Origin: Marinobacterium iners
GTDB taxonomy: Bacteria; Pseudomonadota; Gammaproteobacteria; Pseudomonadales; Balneatricaceae
Assembly: GCF_017310015.1 (NCBI RefSeq)
Contig: NZ_CP022297.1
Span: 2,108,001-2,172,000, forward strand
DNA: 64,000 bases
Reading direction: 5' to 3'
Part shown: positions 51,017 to 60,815 of the stretch, piece after piece
Numbering within the stretch: position 1 is the first letter of the stretch
Layout: every line of letters starts with the position of its first letter
Notes under the pieces: model-generated
What the model was told of the DNA's origin: nothing
Databases searched by the model: none
Seen by the model: only the letters and a program-made list of their open reading frames with translations
Translations under genes and position numbers: made by a program

Positions 51017-52105
51017 ATGAAGCCTGAAACCAGTGTTCCAACACAGTATTGGCACCGTCTGGACAACGGCAAGGTGCAGTGCGACCTTTGTCCCCGCTTC
51101 TGCCAGCTCAATGAAGGCCAACGCGGACTCTGCTTTGTTCGTGGCCGTGAGCAGGGTGAGATCCGTCTATTCAGTTATTGCCGCTCCAGCGGTTTCTGTA
51201 TCGACCCGATCGAGAAAAAGCCACTGAACCACTTCCTGCCTGGCACCCCCGTACTCTCATTTGGAACCGCCGGTTGCAATCTCGCCTGCAAGTTCTGCCA
51301 GAACTGGGACATTTCGCGCTCACGGGAAACCGACCGGCTGTGCGATCAGGCCTCACCCTCAGACCTTGCAGCGGCGGCCACCCAGCACGGTTGTCGCAGT
51401 ATTGCCTTCACCTACAATGACCCGGTTATCTTTCACGAATACGCGATTGATATCGCCAGGGCCTGTCATGAACAGAGCATTCGCTCAGTCGCCGTCACTG
51501 CGGGCTATGTTTGCCCAGAGCCACGGAAGGAGTTCTATACCGTGATGGATGCCGCCAACCTGGATCTGAAGGCGTTCAGCGAACGCTTTTATGAAAAAAT
51601 ATGTGGTGGCCAATTACAGCCGGTTCTGGACACACTGGAATACATCTACCATGAAACCAGCACTTGGCTTGAAATCACGACCCTGCTGATACCGGGTGAG
51701 AATGACAGTGACACGGAACTGGAGGCGCTAAGCCACTGGATATTCACCCACCTAGGGGCTGATGTACCGCTGCACTTCACGGCCTTTCACCCCGACTGGA
51801 AGATGCTGGACTATCCGGCAACACCCATCGAAACACTGCGGCGCGCTCGTCAGATCGCACTTGAGCAGGGCCTGCACTTTGTCTATACCGGCAACCTGCC
51901 CGACCCCGAAGGCAATACGACCTGGTGCCCACAATGCGCCAGCGCCGTGATTTGTCGTGATGGCTATCGTATTACCGAATGGAATTTGACGGCTGACGGC
52001 TGCTGTACTCAATGCCAGTACCGCATTCCGGGTGTATTCGAGGCCGATCATGGCCACTGGGGCTCATGCCGGTTACCGATCCGGATTGATACCGAGGCGA
52101 TCTGA
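51017..52105 (+). CDS. amrS: AmmeMemoRadiSam system radical SAM enzyme
   Basis: About 362 residues, related to pyruvate formate-lyase-activating enzymes. The radical SAM cysteines are in GTAGCNLACKFCQNW (CxxxCxxC). An N-terminal cysteine pair is in CDLCPRFCQL, and the C-terminal CPQCASAVICR with CCTQC looks like an extra metal-binding module. Its substrate is unknown; linkage to AMMECR1 and MEMO genes is the family hallmark. GTG 51002 is an alternative start. The last 33 bp overlap dusC tail to tail. Confidence 0.93.
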   Translation: MKPETSVPTQYWHRLDNGKVQCDLCPRFCQLNEGQRGLCFVRGREQGEIRLFSYCRSSGFCIDPIEKKPLNHFLPGTPVLSFGTAGCNLACKFCQNWDISRSRETDRLCDQASPSDLAAAATQHGCRSIAFTYNDPVIFHEYAIDIARACHEQSIRSVAVTAGYVCPEPRKEFYTVMDAANLDLKAFSERFYEKICGGQLQPVLDTLEYIYHETSTWLEITTLLIPGENDSDTELEALSHWIFTHLGADVPLHFTAFHPDWKMLDYPATPIETLRRARQIALEQGLHFVYTGNLPDPEGNTTWCPQCASAVICRDGYRITEWNLTADGCCTQCQYRIPGVFEADHGHWGSCRLPIRIDTEAI

Positions 52106-53044
52106 TTCTCGGACAAGCAGGCATTCAATGGCCTGCGCATCACGTTCGGTACGCAGTTGGGTAAACAGAAGCTCAGCTTCGGGGTAGTATCGCTTCATCA
52201 TCTGCAGCCACTGCTTGGTGCGACCATGGACATGGCGGGGCTGTATCCGCTGCATGACCAGTCGGTGGTACTCAAGTACCAGCCACAGGACTTCAGGCCA
52301 GCACCGATCATGTGCTTCGTGCCCCCTTAGTCCCTTGATCTGCAACGCCAGGAAAGGGTTCGCTATCAGGCCACGACCGATCATCACATCCTCACAGCCG
52401 CTGACCTCGCGGCAGCGCCGGTGATCATCCACCGTCCATACCTCACCATTGGCAATCACCGGAATGGAAACGGATTCACGAATACGGGCAATCCACTCCC
52501 AGTGTGCCGGAGGGCGATAGCCCTCTACCTTGGTCCGCGCATGGACCACAATCTGACGCGCGCCCGCCGCTTCCAACGCCTGCGCATTCTCCAGTGCCAG
52601 CAGCTTGTCATAAAAACCGAGCCGCATTTTTGCGGTTAGAGGCACACGATCGTGCAGCGCCCGGCTCACACCAGCCGTGATTGAATATACCTCTTCAGGG
52701 TCTTTCAACAGAATGGCGCCGCCACGACTTTTATTAACGGTCTTCGCCGGACAGCCGAAATTCAGGTCGATGCCGGGAGCCCCCATATCAACCGCCCGCA
52801 CGGCATTTTCACCCAGCGCCACCGGATCATTACCCAGCAACTGAACGATCACCGGAGTGCCCGAAGGGGTTACACCCCCCTCGCCCAGCTCAGGCGCCAG
52901 ACGGTGAAACACGGATTGCGGCAATAACTGGTCGGTCACACGGATGAATTCGGTGACACACAGGTCAATGCCGCCAACACGCGTCAGGATATCTCGCAGG
53001 GTATGATCGAGAACGCCCTCCATCGGGGCCAGCAGGATTTTCAT
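52073..53044 (-). CDS. dusC: tRNA-dihydrouridine(16) synthase
   Basis: 323-residue FMN enzyme that reduces uridine 16 in tRNA. It starts ILLAPMEGVLD, has the catalytic cysteine in LNFGCPAKTVN, KMRLGF, VHARTKVEGYRPPAHW and the FMN-phosphate motif VMIGRGLIANPF. MEGVLD and the ARTKVEGY loop favour DusC over DusA or DusB. The ATG at 53044 is preferred to a TTG just before it. Overlaps the radical SAM gene by 33 bp. Confidence 0.92.
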   Translation of the reverse strand: MKILLAPMEGVLDHTLRDILTRVGGIDLCVTEFIRVTDQLLPQSVFHRLAPELGEGGVTPSGTPVIVQLLGNDPVALGENAVRAVDMGAPGIDLNFGCPAKTVNKSRGGAILLKDPEEVYSITAGVSRALHDRVPLTAKMRLGFYDKLLALENAQALEAAGARQIVVHARTKVEGYRPPAHWEWIARIRESVSIPVIANGEVWTVDDHRRCREVSGCEDVMIGRGLIANPFLALQIKGLRGHEAHDRCWPEVLWLVLEYHRLVMQRIQPRHVHGRTKQWLQMMKRYYPEAELLFTQLRTERDAQAIECLLVRESDRLGINPDR

Positions 53045-53098
53045 CAAGTACGATATCAGGAAACGGGCCGCGGACAGAACGCCCGCAGCCGGAGGTAT

Positions 53099-54322
53099 TT
53101 AATTACGCAGCGCGTCAAGGCCAAGCTGCATGTCGGCCTTGATGTCATCCAGAGACTCCAGTCCTACCGACAGACGGATAAGGCCTTCACGCACACCGGC
53201 CGCTTCACGCTCTTCGACGCTCATGCGCCCATGTGTTGTGGTTGCCGGATGGGTGATGGTAGTTTTGACGTCGCCCAGGTTGCCGGTAATCGAAACCATG
53301 CGCGTGGCATCGATAAAACGCCAGGCCTCTTCACGCTCGCCTTCAACCTCGAACGAAAGTACACCGCCGAAAGCTGATTGCTGTTGACAGGCCAGCTCAT
53401 GCTGCGGATGTGATGGCAACCCCGAATAGTAGACCTTGCGAATACCCGGTTGCTGCTGCAGCCAGCTCGCCATTTCCAGCGCGCTCTCGGAATGTGCACG
53501 CATCCGCAGCGGCAGGGTTTCAAGCCCCTTGAGAAATACCCAGGCATTGAACGGGCTCATGCAGGCGCCACCGGTACGGATCAGGCCAAACACCTCTTCC
53601 ATCTCTTTATCGCATCCCACCAGTACACCACCGACACAACGACCCTGGCCATCCAGATACTTGGTTGCGGAGTGCATGACGATATCGGCACCCAGCAGCA
53701 ACGGCCGCTGCAATGCCGGCGTCAGGAAACAGTTGTCGACGGCCAGCAGCGCATCATTGCGATGAGCAATCTCGGCTACAGCGGCAATGTCTGTCAGCTC
53801 TGCAAGCGGATTGGACGGTGTCTCCATGAACAGCAGGCGTGTCGTCGGAGTAATCGCCGCTTCCCAGGCTGATACATCGGTCGGATCAACAAACGTTGTG
53901 CTGATGCCGGCGCGGCTGATGTATTTGTTGAACAGGGATACCGTCGAACCGAATACGCTGCGCGAGCAGACAACATGATCACCCTGTTTCAGCAGTGCCA
54001 GTACCAGGCTTTGGATCGCTGCCATGCCTGACGCCGTTGCAACTGCCCGCTCTCCTCCTTCCAGCGCCGCAATTCGCTCTTCGAACGCCTGTACCGTTGG
54101 GTTGGTGAAACGGGAATAGATATTGCCGTCCTCGTCACCACCAAAACGGGCGGCAGCCTCACGGGCACTTGAGAAAACAAAACTGGAGGTGGTGAAAATC
54201 GGATCACCATGCTCACCCTCGGCGGTACGGTGCTGACCGGCACGCACGGACAACGTATCAAGCTCATACCCTTCAGGGCTGAACTGGATGCGCGCTTCAC
54301 GCTCGAATCTAGACTGGCTCAT
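53099..54322 (-). CDS. metZ: O-succinylhomoserine sulfhydrylase
   Basis: 407-residue PLP enzyme of the Cys/Met-metabolism family, making homocysteine directly from O-succinylhomoserine and sulfide. The PLP lysine is in HSATKYLDGQGR; YSRFTNPTV and VCSRSVFGST are typical. Position next to purF, as in Pseudomonas, supports metZ over metB or metC. It starts 9 bp after purF. Confidence 0.95.
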   Translation of the reverse strand: MSQSRFEREARIQFSPEGYELDTLSVRAGQHRTAEGEHGDPIFTTSSFVFSSAREAAARFGGDEDGNIYSRFTNPTVQAFEERIAALEGGERAVATASGMAAIQSLVLALLKQGDHVVCSRSVFGSTVSLFNKYISRAGISTTFVDPTDVSAWEAAITPTTRLLFMETPSNPLAELTDIAAVAEIAHRNDALLAVDNCFLTPALQRPLLLGADIVMHSATKYLDGQGRCVGGVLVGCDKEMEEVFGLIRTGGACMSPFNAWVFLKGLETLPLRMRAHSESALEMASWLQQQPGIRKVYYSGLPSHPQHELACQQQSAFGGVLSFEVEGEREEAWRFIDATRMVSITGNLGDVKTTITHPATTTHGRMSVEEREAAGVREGLIRLSVGLESLDDIKADMQLGLDALRN

Positions 54323-54331
54323 TCCCGTCCC

Positions 54332-55855
54332 TCAGTCGATTTTGCTGTGCAGATCAGCCGACTCGTTACTGTCTTCCACCGAAGGGTCAGACGCCGACAT
54401 GGCACCATCGTTTCGCTTCGCATCCACGCGCGCGAGATAGTCCTCGTCCACCGTACCGGTGACATAGCGCCCATCAAACACACAGGTATCAAACTCGGTG
54501 ATTTCCGGGTTGAAGCAGGTAACGGACTTCTTGAGGTCATCCAGATCCTGATACAGCATCCAGTCACAGCCGATATACTCGCCAACTTCATCGGCAGTAC
54601 GGCCATGGGCGATCAGTTCACTGGCGGAAGGCATATCGATACCATACACATTCGGGAAGCGCACTTCAGGTGCAGCCGAGGCAAAATAGACCTTGCGGGC
54701 ACCGGCATCTCGTGCCATCTGAACGATCTGCTTTGAGGTAGTACCACGCACGATAGAGTCATCTACCAGCATTACGACCTTGTCTCGGAATTCAGCCATG
54801 ATCGGGTTCAGCTTCTGACGCACGGATTTCTTGCGCAGAGTTTGCCCCGGCATGATAAAGGTACGGCCGATATAGCGGTTCTTGATAAAGCCTTCACGGA
54901 ACTTGACGCCAAGCGTATTGGCCATTTCCAGTGCCGCTGTACGACTGGTGTCAGGAATCGGAATGACCACATCTATGTCATGATCCGGGCGTTCGCGCAT
55001 CACTTTTTCCGCCAGCTTGACGCCCATTTCCATACGGGAATGGTGCACGGAAACACCGTCAATAATCGAGTCAGGACGTGCCAGATAGACAAATTCGAAC
55101 AGACATGGTGCGACACGGCTTACCTGTGCACACTGACGTGTGGAGACCTGTCCCTGAGTATCGATGAAGATCGCTTCACCCGGTGCCAAATCACGCACCA
55201 GCGTGTAGCCGGACGTGTCCAGCGCCACACTCTCGGATGCAACCATGTACTCTTCGCCCTTGTCAGTTACGCGCTGGCCATACACCAGCGGGCGAATGCC
55301 ACAGGGGTCACGAAATGCAACGATACCGTACCCGGTGATCATTGCCACCACCGCATAACCACCCTGACAGCGCGCATGCACTTTTTCAACCGCATTGAAG
55401 ATATCATCGGCCGTAGGCTGAAGCTTGCCAATCTGCTGCAGCTCATGGGCAAAAATGTTCAGCAGCACTTCGGAATCTGAGGTGGTATTAATATGACGCA
55501 GATCGGAACGGAAAATCTCATCCGCCAGTTTGTCAGCGTTGGTCAGATTGCCGTTGTGCGCCAGTGCAATCCCGTAGGGGGAGTTGACATAGAACGGCTG
55601 CGCCTCAGCTGAACTGTTGCTGCCGGCTGTCGGGTAGCGCACATGACCGATCCCCATGTTGCCGTTGAGCTTTTTCATGTGACGGGTGCGGAACACCTCG
55701 TTCACCAGCCCGTTATCCTTGCGCAGAAAAAAACGATCACCTTCACAGGTAACCATGCCGGCCGCGTCCTGACCGCGGTGCTGAAGCACCGTCAGTGCAT
55801 CAAAAATAGTCTGGTTAACAAACGACTTGGCAACTACGCCGACGATACCGCACAT
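54332..55855 (-). CDS. purF: Amidophosphoribosyltransferase
   Basis: 507-residue first enzyme of purine synthesis, converting PRPP and glutamine to phosphoribosylamine. The N-terminal nucleophile Cys2 is in MCGIVGVV; the PRPP-binding loop is VVMLVDDSIVRGTTSKQIV. The glutaminase domain fills the first half and the phosphoribosyltransferase domain the second. Downstream of cvpA in the usual cvpA-purF order. Confidence 0.98.
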   Translation of the reverse strand: MCGIVGVVAKSFVNQTIFDALTVLQHRGQDAAGMVTCEGDRFFLRKDNGLVNEVFRTRHMKKLNGNMGIGHVRYPTAGSNSSAEAQPFYVNSPYGIALAHNGNLTNADKLADEIFRSDLRHINTTSDSEVLLNIFAHELQQIGKLQPTADDIFNAVEKVHARCQGGYAVVAMITGYGIVAFRDPCGIRPLVYGQRVTDKGEEYMVASESVALDTSGYTLVRDLAPGEAIFIDTQGQVSTRQCAQVSRVAPCLFEFVYLARPDSIIDGVSVHHSRMEMGVKLAEKVMRERPDHDIDVVIPIPDTSRTAALEMANTLGVKFREGFIKNRYIGRTFIMPGQTLRKKSVRQKLNPIMAEFRDKVVMLVDDSIVRGTTSKQIVQMARDAGARKVYFASAAPEVRFPNVYGIDMPSASELIAHGRTADEVGEYIGCDWMLYQDLDDLKKSVTCFNPEITEFDTCVFDGRYVTGTVDEDYLARVDAKRNDGAMSASDPSVEDSNESADLHSKID

Positions 55856-55905
55856 TCAATCCACCTCAGAAGGATGTAGCTTTAGGATGGTGCTGACTTC
55901 CAGAC

Positions 55906-56400
55906 TCAGCGACCAATATTCCAGATTACCTGCCCAACGTCGCTGGCGACCTCTTTGGTCCAGCTTTCAAGCAGTACAAAATGGGGAATCAGTTGGGACC
56001 CCTGCCACCATTGATCCTGCACTGCAGGCGTCATGCCCAGCAATGCGACGATCACGACCACGACCAACCCGCCACGAACTGCACCAAACCCCATGCCCAA
56101 CACCCGGTCTGATGCCGTAAGCCCCGTGGCCTGCACCAATGCAGTAAACAGGGCACCCACCAGTGCACCGGCAATCAGTGTGACGATAAACAGAATAGCA
56201 AAGGCGGCAGCAAAGCGCAGTGAGGGCGTCTGAACGTAAGCCTCAAGCAGATGACTCAGAGAGCCGGCAAAAAGACGTGCAACTACGAACGCCGTCACCC
56301 AGGTCAGCAGAGAGATCGCCTCTCGTACGAAGCCGCGCTTGAGGCTCATCAGAGTCGAGATCGCTATGATGGCAAGAATGGTCCAGTCAGCCCAGTTCAT
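55906..56400 (-). CDS. cvpA: CvpA family protein
   Basis: 164-residue inner-membrane protein with about four hydrophobic helices (NWADWTILAIIAISTLMSLKRGF at the start, RGGLVVVVIVALLGM further on). CvpA is needed for colicin V production and envelope stress tolerance in E. coli; the mechanism is unclear. Sits between the SPOR gene and purF. Confidence 0.93.
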   Translation of the reverse strand: MNWADWTILAIIAISTLMSLKRGFVREAISLLTWVTAFVVARLFAGSLSHLLEAYVQTPSLRFAAAFAILFIVTLIAGALVGALFTALVQATGLTASDRVLGMGFGAVRGGLVVVVIVALLGMTPAVQDQWWQGSQLIPHFVLLESWTKEVASDVGQVIWNIGR

Positions 56401-56467
56401 CGTCAGTCGCCAGTCCTGAAAACAGCGCGCATTCTATCAGAGGCAGCAGCCCAACCCAATGACCAAT

Positions 56468-57019
56468 TCACTGTGTCGTGAAGCGCACGATCATGCCATC
56501 GAGCGCATAATCCGACTTGAGCCGTGCCTGCAGTGCTTCCAGACGTGAGCGCTGCAGATCAGGACCAACAAAAACACGCACCAGATCAGGCCCATGCCGG
56601 ATGTAGACCTTGTAGCCGGCATCCACCAGCTCACTGCGCAGGGAGCGAGCATTGGCCTCGTCCTTAAAACTGGCCAACTGCAGAGTCCAGGCCACCGGAA
56701 CCTGTTGCTCATCCAACACAGGCGTGTCTTGATGAGCATTGATCTGAGGCTTCTGAGCATCAACGGCATCCGCCAGTTCAGGTACCGGCACACTCACCAC
56801 CGCTGGCTCTCGCGGCGCTGCGGGCTCAGATTCACGTTCGGGAATCGATTCTACCGGCTCAATATCCACCCTGTCAGGCAGTTCGGGCGCTTCGGGGATG
56901 CGCTCTTGCAGATGGCGCTCACGATAGCCAGAGCCATCCAGCAACAGTGGGAACAGTATCAGGGCGGACACAAGCAGTGCAGCGGCACCCACCAGTTGCT
57001 TTTTCTGTTGCTCGGTCAT
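56468..57019 (-). CDS. SPOR-domain protein, DedD-like
   Basis: 183 residues: short cytoplasmic N-terminus, one transmembrane helix (LVGAALLVSALILFPLLLDG, about 9-30), a Pro/Glu-rich linker and a C-terminal SPOR domain (about 108-180; WTLQLASFKDEANARSLRSELVDAGYKVYI). SPOR domains bind denuded septal peptidoglycan, so it probably acts at division. Starts 5 bp after folC with AGGA before the ATG. Confidence 0.92.
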   Translation of the reverse strand: MTEQQKKQLVGAAALLVSALILFPLLLDGSGYRERHLQERIPEAPELPDRVDIEPVESIPERESEPAAPREPAVVSVPVPELADAVDAQKPQINAHQDTPVLDEQQVPVAWTLQLASFKDEANARSLRSELVDAGYKVYIRHGPDLVRVFVGPDLQRSRLEALQARLKSDYALDGMIVRFTTQ

Positions 57020-57024
57020 GGCCG

Positions 57025-58287
57025 TTATTCCTGTTCCGCCAGTTCCAGTGCCTGTGCGACTGTAAAGAATGAGCCCGCCAGCAGCAGTTGGTCTGCAGCC
57101 GACATCGACTGCAGCTGATTAACAGCCACGGCAACACTGTCAGCCCCTCGAATACGGTCTCGGGACACACCAGCTCCCAGCAGTGCGGCCTCCAGCCGTT
57201 CCCGCGGCGCACCTCGTGGGACATCCAGTGACACCGGGTGCCAGACATCAACCACAGGGGTCAACGCCTGCACGACGGATTCAATATCCTTGTCTGCCAG
57301 CATTCCCAATATCAGGTGAACCTGCCCACCACAAGGTCTTTGCGACAGCCAGTGAGCCAGATATCCTGCCGCCTCGGGGTTGTGGGCCACATCCACGGTA
57401 GCCCTTATTTGCCCAAGCTGCACAGGCTGCAGACGCCCCTTCAGGCATGCGTGTACCAAACCTTCTCGAATTGCCTGCTCAGAAACAGGGTGGGGAAAAT
57501 GCTGCAGCGCAGCCAGTACCAGCGCTGCATTGGGCAGCGGCAGCGCTGGTACTGGCAGCGCATCAAGATGCCTGCCATCGCTCTGCCAGGACCACTGATC
57601 GGCCTTGAGCTCATAACTGAAATCAACACCCTGAAGCTGAAGCGGCGCTCCCAGTGTGCGAGCATAGTCAACCAAAGTTGCCGGTGGCTTCGGGTCCCCG
57701 CAAAGAGCGGGCTTGCCGGCACGGAATATACCCGCCTTCTCACGCCCGATGGATTCTCGGTCCGGGCCCAGCCAATCGGTATGGTCCAGTGCAACGGTGG
57801 TGACCAGTGCAATATCGGCATCCACGATATTGACCGCATCCAGCCGCCCCCCAAGCCCTACTTCCAGCAGCGCCACATCAACCTGACGTTGACTGAAAAT
57901 CAGCAACGCAGCCAGCGTACCGTATTCAAAATAGGTTAGCGGGGTCTCACCTCGTGCCTGCTCAATCAACGTGAAGGCTTCGCAGAGGGCGGCATCATCT
58001 ACAGGCTTGCCCGAGACACAGACACGCTCGTTATAGCGCAGAAAATGCGGCGACGTGTAGCTGCCGGTTGTATAACCGGCACGACTGAGAATGGCATCCA
58101 GCATGGCAAGCGTTGAGCCCTTGCCGTTGGTGCCTGCAATTACGATCTTGCAGACAGACTCCAGGTCGATTGGCAGGCGCTGTGCAACCTGCTGCAGCCG
58201 ATCAAGTCCAAGCTCAATTTCAGCCGGGTGACAGGCTTCGATGCGCGCCAGCCAGCCCGAAAGATCCAGCGGCCGCTCAGCTGTCAT
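57025..58287 (-). CDS. folC: Dihydrofolate synthase / folylpolyglutamate synthase
   Basis: 420-residue Mur-ligase-like enzyme that adds glutamate to dihydropteroate and to folates. The P-loop is VIAGTNGKGST near residue 50; YTSPHFLRYNER, LEVGLGGRLDAVN and DVAHNPEA are typical. The start at 58287 overlaps the accD stop by 11 bp; the open frame further upstream lies inside accD. Confidence 0.96.
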   Translation of the reverse strand: MTAERPLDLSGWLARIEACHPAEIELGLDRLQQVAQRLPIDLESVCKIVIAGTNGKGSTLAMLDAILSRAGYTTGSYTSPHFLRYNERVCVSGKPVDDAALCEAFTLIEQARGETPLTYFEYGTLAALLIFSQRQVDVALLEVGLGGRLDAVNIVDADIALVTTVALDHTDWLGPDRESIGREKAGIFRAGKPALCGDPKPPATLVDYARTLGAPLQLQGVDFSYELKADQWSWQSDGRHLDALPVPALPLPNAALVLAALQHFPHPVSEQAIREGLVHACLKGRLQPVQLGQIRATVDVAHNPEAAGYLAHWLSQRPCGGQVHLILGMLADKDIESVVQALTPVVDVWHPVSLDVPRGAPRERLEAALLGAGVSRDRIRGADSVAVAVNQLQSMSAADQLLLAGSFFTVAQALELAEQE

Positions 58288-59197
58288 CGCGGACCACTTC
58301 ACTGTCTTCATCAACACTCTCATCATCGTCGGCAACACCACACATGGGGCGCAGCGTCAGTTTGCAGAGAATGGACGCGAGGCGTGTACGCATTTCATTA
58401 CGGCTGATGATCATGTCGACCTGACCATGTTCCAGCAGGAATTCGCTGCGCTGGAAGCCTTCCGGCAACTTCTCGCGTACGGTCTGCTCAATGACACGGG
58501 GACCGGCAAAGCCGATCAGTGCATTAGGTTCAGCCACATTCAGGTCACCCAGCATCGCCAATGATGCAGAAACACCACCATAGACGGGATCGGTCAGTAC
58601 GGAAATATACGGAATCCCCGCCTGCTTGAGCTTTTCAAGCGCAGCGCTTGTCTTGGCCATCTGCATCAGGGAGATCAGAGCCTCCTGCATGCGAGCACCA
58701 CCTGAAGCCGAGAAACAGATCAGCGGGATACCCTCTTCCAGCGCAACATTGGCAGCACGCACGAAGCGCTCACCGACGACCGCCCCCATAGAGCCACCCA
58801 TAAAGCTGAACTCGAACGCAACCGCAACAACCGGCAACCCTTCGAGCGTACCGCGCATGGCAATGAGGGCATCCTTTTCACCGGTTTCCTTCTGTGCCGC
58901 GGACAGGCGATCCTTGTACTTTTTGGAGTCACGGAACTTGAGACGGTCAACCGGCGTTACATCAGCCCCGATCTCCTCACGTGAACCATCATCCAGAAAC
59001 AACTCAAGGCGGCGACGTGCATGCACCCGCATATGATGATCGCACTTGGGGCAAACATTGAGGTTTTTCTCAAGCTCTGGGCGATAGAGTATGGAGTCAC
59101 ACTTGGGACACTTTTTCCAAAGGCCTTCAGGAATATTGGTACGCTTTTTTTCGTTGCGGACCAGCGAAGGTACAATCTTTTCCAGCCAGTTACTCAT
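58277..59197 (-). CDS. accD: Acetyl-CoA carboxylase carboxyltransferase subunit beta
   Basis: 306-residue carboxyltransferase subunit. The N-terminal zinc finger is WKKCPKCDSILY and CPKCDHHM; the C-terminal part includes FMGGSMGAVVGERFVRA and SASGGARMQE of the carboxyltransferase fold. It pairs with AccA, not in this window. The C-terminal tail is unusually acidic (ADDDESVDEDSE). Confidence 0.98.
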   Translation of the reverse strand: MSNWLEKIVPSLVRNEKKRTNIPEGLWKKCPKCDSILYRPELEKNLNVCPKCDHHMRVHARRRLELFLDDGSREEIGADVTPVDRLKFRDSKKYKDRLSAAQKETGEKDALIAMRGTLEGLPVVAVAFEFSFMGGSMGAVVGERFVRAANVALEEGIPLICFSASGGARMQEALISLMQMAKTSAALEKLKQAGIPYISVLTDPVYGGVSASLAMLGDLNVAEPNALIGFAGPRVIEQTVREKLPEGFQRSEFLLEHGQVDMIISRNEMRTRLASILCKLTLRPMCGVADDDESVDEDSEVVRDDS

Positions 59198-59288
59198 CTC
59201 TTACTATCCTATCGGCGGCCAGCCGGTCCTTTCGGCACCCACTGGCGATATGAATTCGTTAAGCCTGCACCCACAGCGCGACCGAAAC

Positions 59289-59909
59289 TCAACTCTGGGC
59301 CCTGACTGCAGCGGCAAAGGCGCACATTTTTGCCGTATCCTTCCGCCCCGGTGCCGCTTCAACCCCGCCCGAGACATCAACGGCATAAGGTTTTACCTGA
59401 GTGATCGCCGCTGCCACGTTAGCGGGATTCAAACCACCCGCCAGGGTAATATCCCCCGCAAGCGCCTGCGGAATCAGCCCCCAGTCAAACACTTCACCCG
59501 TTCCGCCCGGCACTCCTGGACGATAGGCATCAAGCAGCAACCCCCGAGCAGTGTGGTAGGCTGCAGCCGCAGATTCGACATCGAGCCCCGGGCGCACACG
59601 CAGCGCCTTAATATAGGGGCGACTGAAGCGACTGCACTGCTGCTCGGTTTCATTTCCATGAAACTGCAGCAGATCCAACCCTGCCAAATCAATGACATGC
59701 TGAACCTGTTCCTGAGAGGCATCGACAAACAGCCCCACACTGGTAACAAACGGCGGCAGTGTGCTGATGATATCAGCCGCTACGACAGGATCAACATAAC
59801 GTGAACTGGGTTCATAGAACACAAATCCAAGCGCATCCGCCCCTGCCGCTACTGCAGCGGCCGCATCATTACGGCAGGTAATACCGCATATCTTGATTCG
59901 AGTGGTCAT
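59289..59909 (-). CDS. trpF: Phosphoribosylanthranilate isomerase
   Basis: 206-residue TIM-barrel enzyme of tryptophan synthesis. Active-site residues are in RIKICGITC (Cys) and the aspartate of YRPGVPGGTGEVFDW region; the phosphate-binding end is VDVSGGVEAAPGRKD. Start at 59909 fits the family; a longer frame to 59954 is unsupported. Separate from other trp genes, as in Pseudomonas. Confidence 0.97.
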   Translation of the reverse strand: MTTRIKICGITCRNDAAAAVAAGADALGFVFYEPSSRYVDPVVAADIISTLPPFVTSVGLFVDASQEQVQHVIDLAGLDLLQFHGNETEQQCSRFSRPYIKALRVRPGLDVESAAAAYHTARGLLLDAYRPGVPGGTGEVFDWGLIPQALAGDITLAGGLNPANVAAAITQVKPYAVDVSGGVEAAPGRKDTAKMCAFAAAVRAQS

Positions 59910-59972
59910 TGCATTCTCATCTCGGAGGCAAGCGCATAATATTAGCAAAGCCACGGCGAGGCGTCAGTTTCC

Positions 59973-60803
59973 TCATGACAGAAAATAAGGGCCCGGATCT
60001 GACGGCGGCAATCTGAATATGTCCGGATAGCGCACATCCACGAAATAAAGACCATCCGGCGGCGCGGTAACGCCCCCCTGGCGCCGATCTCGGGCCTGTA
60101 ATACTTCAAGTGCCCAATCAGGTGATCGATCTCCGGCACCCACTGCCATCAGCACGCCGGCAATATTGCGTACCATATGATGCAGGAATGCGTTGGCACT
60201 GACATCAATCACGACCAAACGTCCACTCTGGTACACGCTCAACTTGCGTATTTCCCGTACCGGGCTGCGTGCCTGACACCCGACAGCTCGATAAGAGGTA
60301 AAGTCATGTTCGCCCAACAGGTGCTCGGCAGCCTCTTGCATACGTTCGGTATTCAGCGTGCGATGCGTCCAGGTTACCCCCCCTGCCAACACTGCCGGGC
60401 GTGAAGGCGACGTGTAGATCAGGTAACGGTAGCGTCGTTCCCGCGCTGAAAAGCGGGCATGAAAGCATCCAGGTACGACAGTGGCCCATTTAATCGAGAT
60501 ATCGTCCGGCAGATGGCAGTTGGTACCCAGCACCCAGGCACGCTCATCACGCTCGGCCCAACTGTCAAAGTGAATCACCTGATGACTGGCATTGACGCCA
60601 GCATCAGTACGACCGGCACAGACAACCTGAACAGGATGATTGGCCACTACCGACAGGGCCCGCTCTACCTCAGCCTGAATGGTGGGAACCTTGTCATGTG
60701 CCTGCAACTGCCAGCCACGATAGGCGGCTCCTACATACTCAACAGCGAGAGCATAACGAAAAGGGGCGATCGAAATCGCCCCGGAAGAGTTCTGTTTACT
60801 CAT
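59973..60803 (-). CDS. truA: tRNA pseudouridine(38-40) synthase TruA
   Basis: 276-residue pseudouridine synthase acting on the anticodon arm. The catalytic aspartate is in CAGRTDAGVNASHQV; YLIYTSPSRP and FLHHMVRNIAGVLM are also conserved. It starts 12 bp after the fimV stop and is probably co-transcribed with it. Confidence 0.97.
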   Translation of the reverse strand: MSKQNSSGAISIAPFRYALAVEYVGAAYRGWQLQAHDKVPTIQAEVERALSVVANHPVQVVCAGRTDAGVNASHQVIHFDSWAERDERAWVLGTNCHLPDDISIKWATVVPGCFHARFSARERRYRYLIYTSPSRPAVLAGGVTWTHRTLNTERMQEAAEHLLGEHDFTSYRAVGCQARSPVREIRKLSVYQSGRLVVIDVSANAFLHHMVRNIAGVLMAVGAGDRSPDWALEVLQARDRRQGGVTAPPDGLYFVDVRYPDIFRLPPSDPGPYFLS

Positions 60804-60815
60804 TGAATGTCTTTA

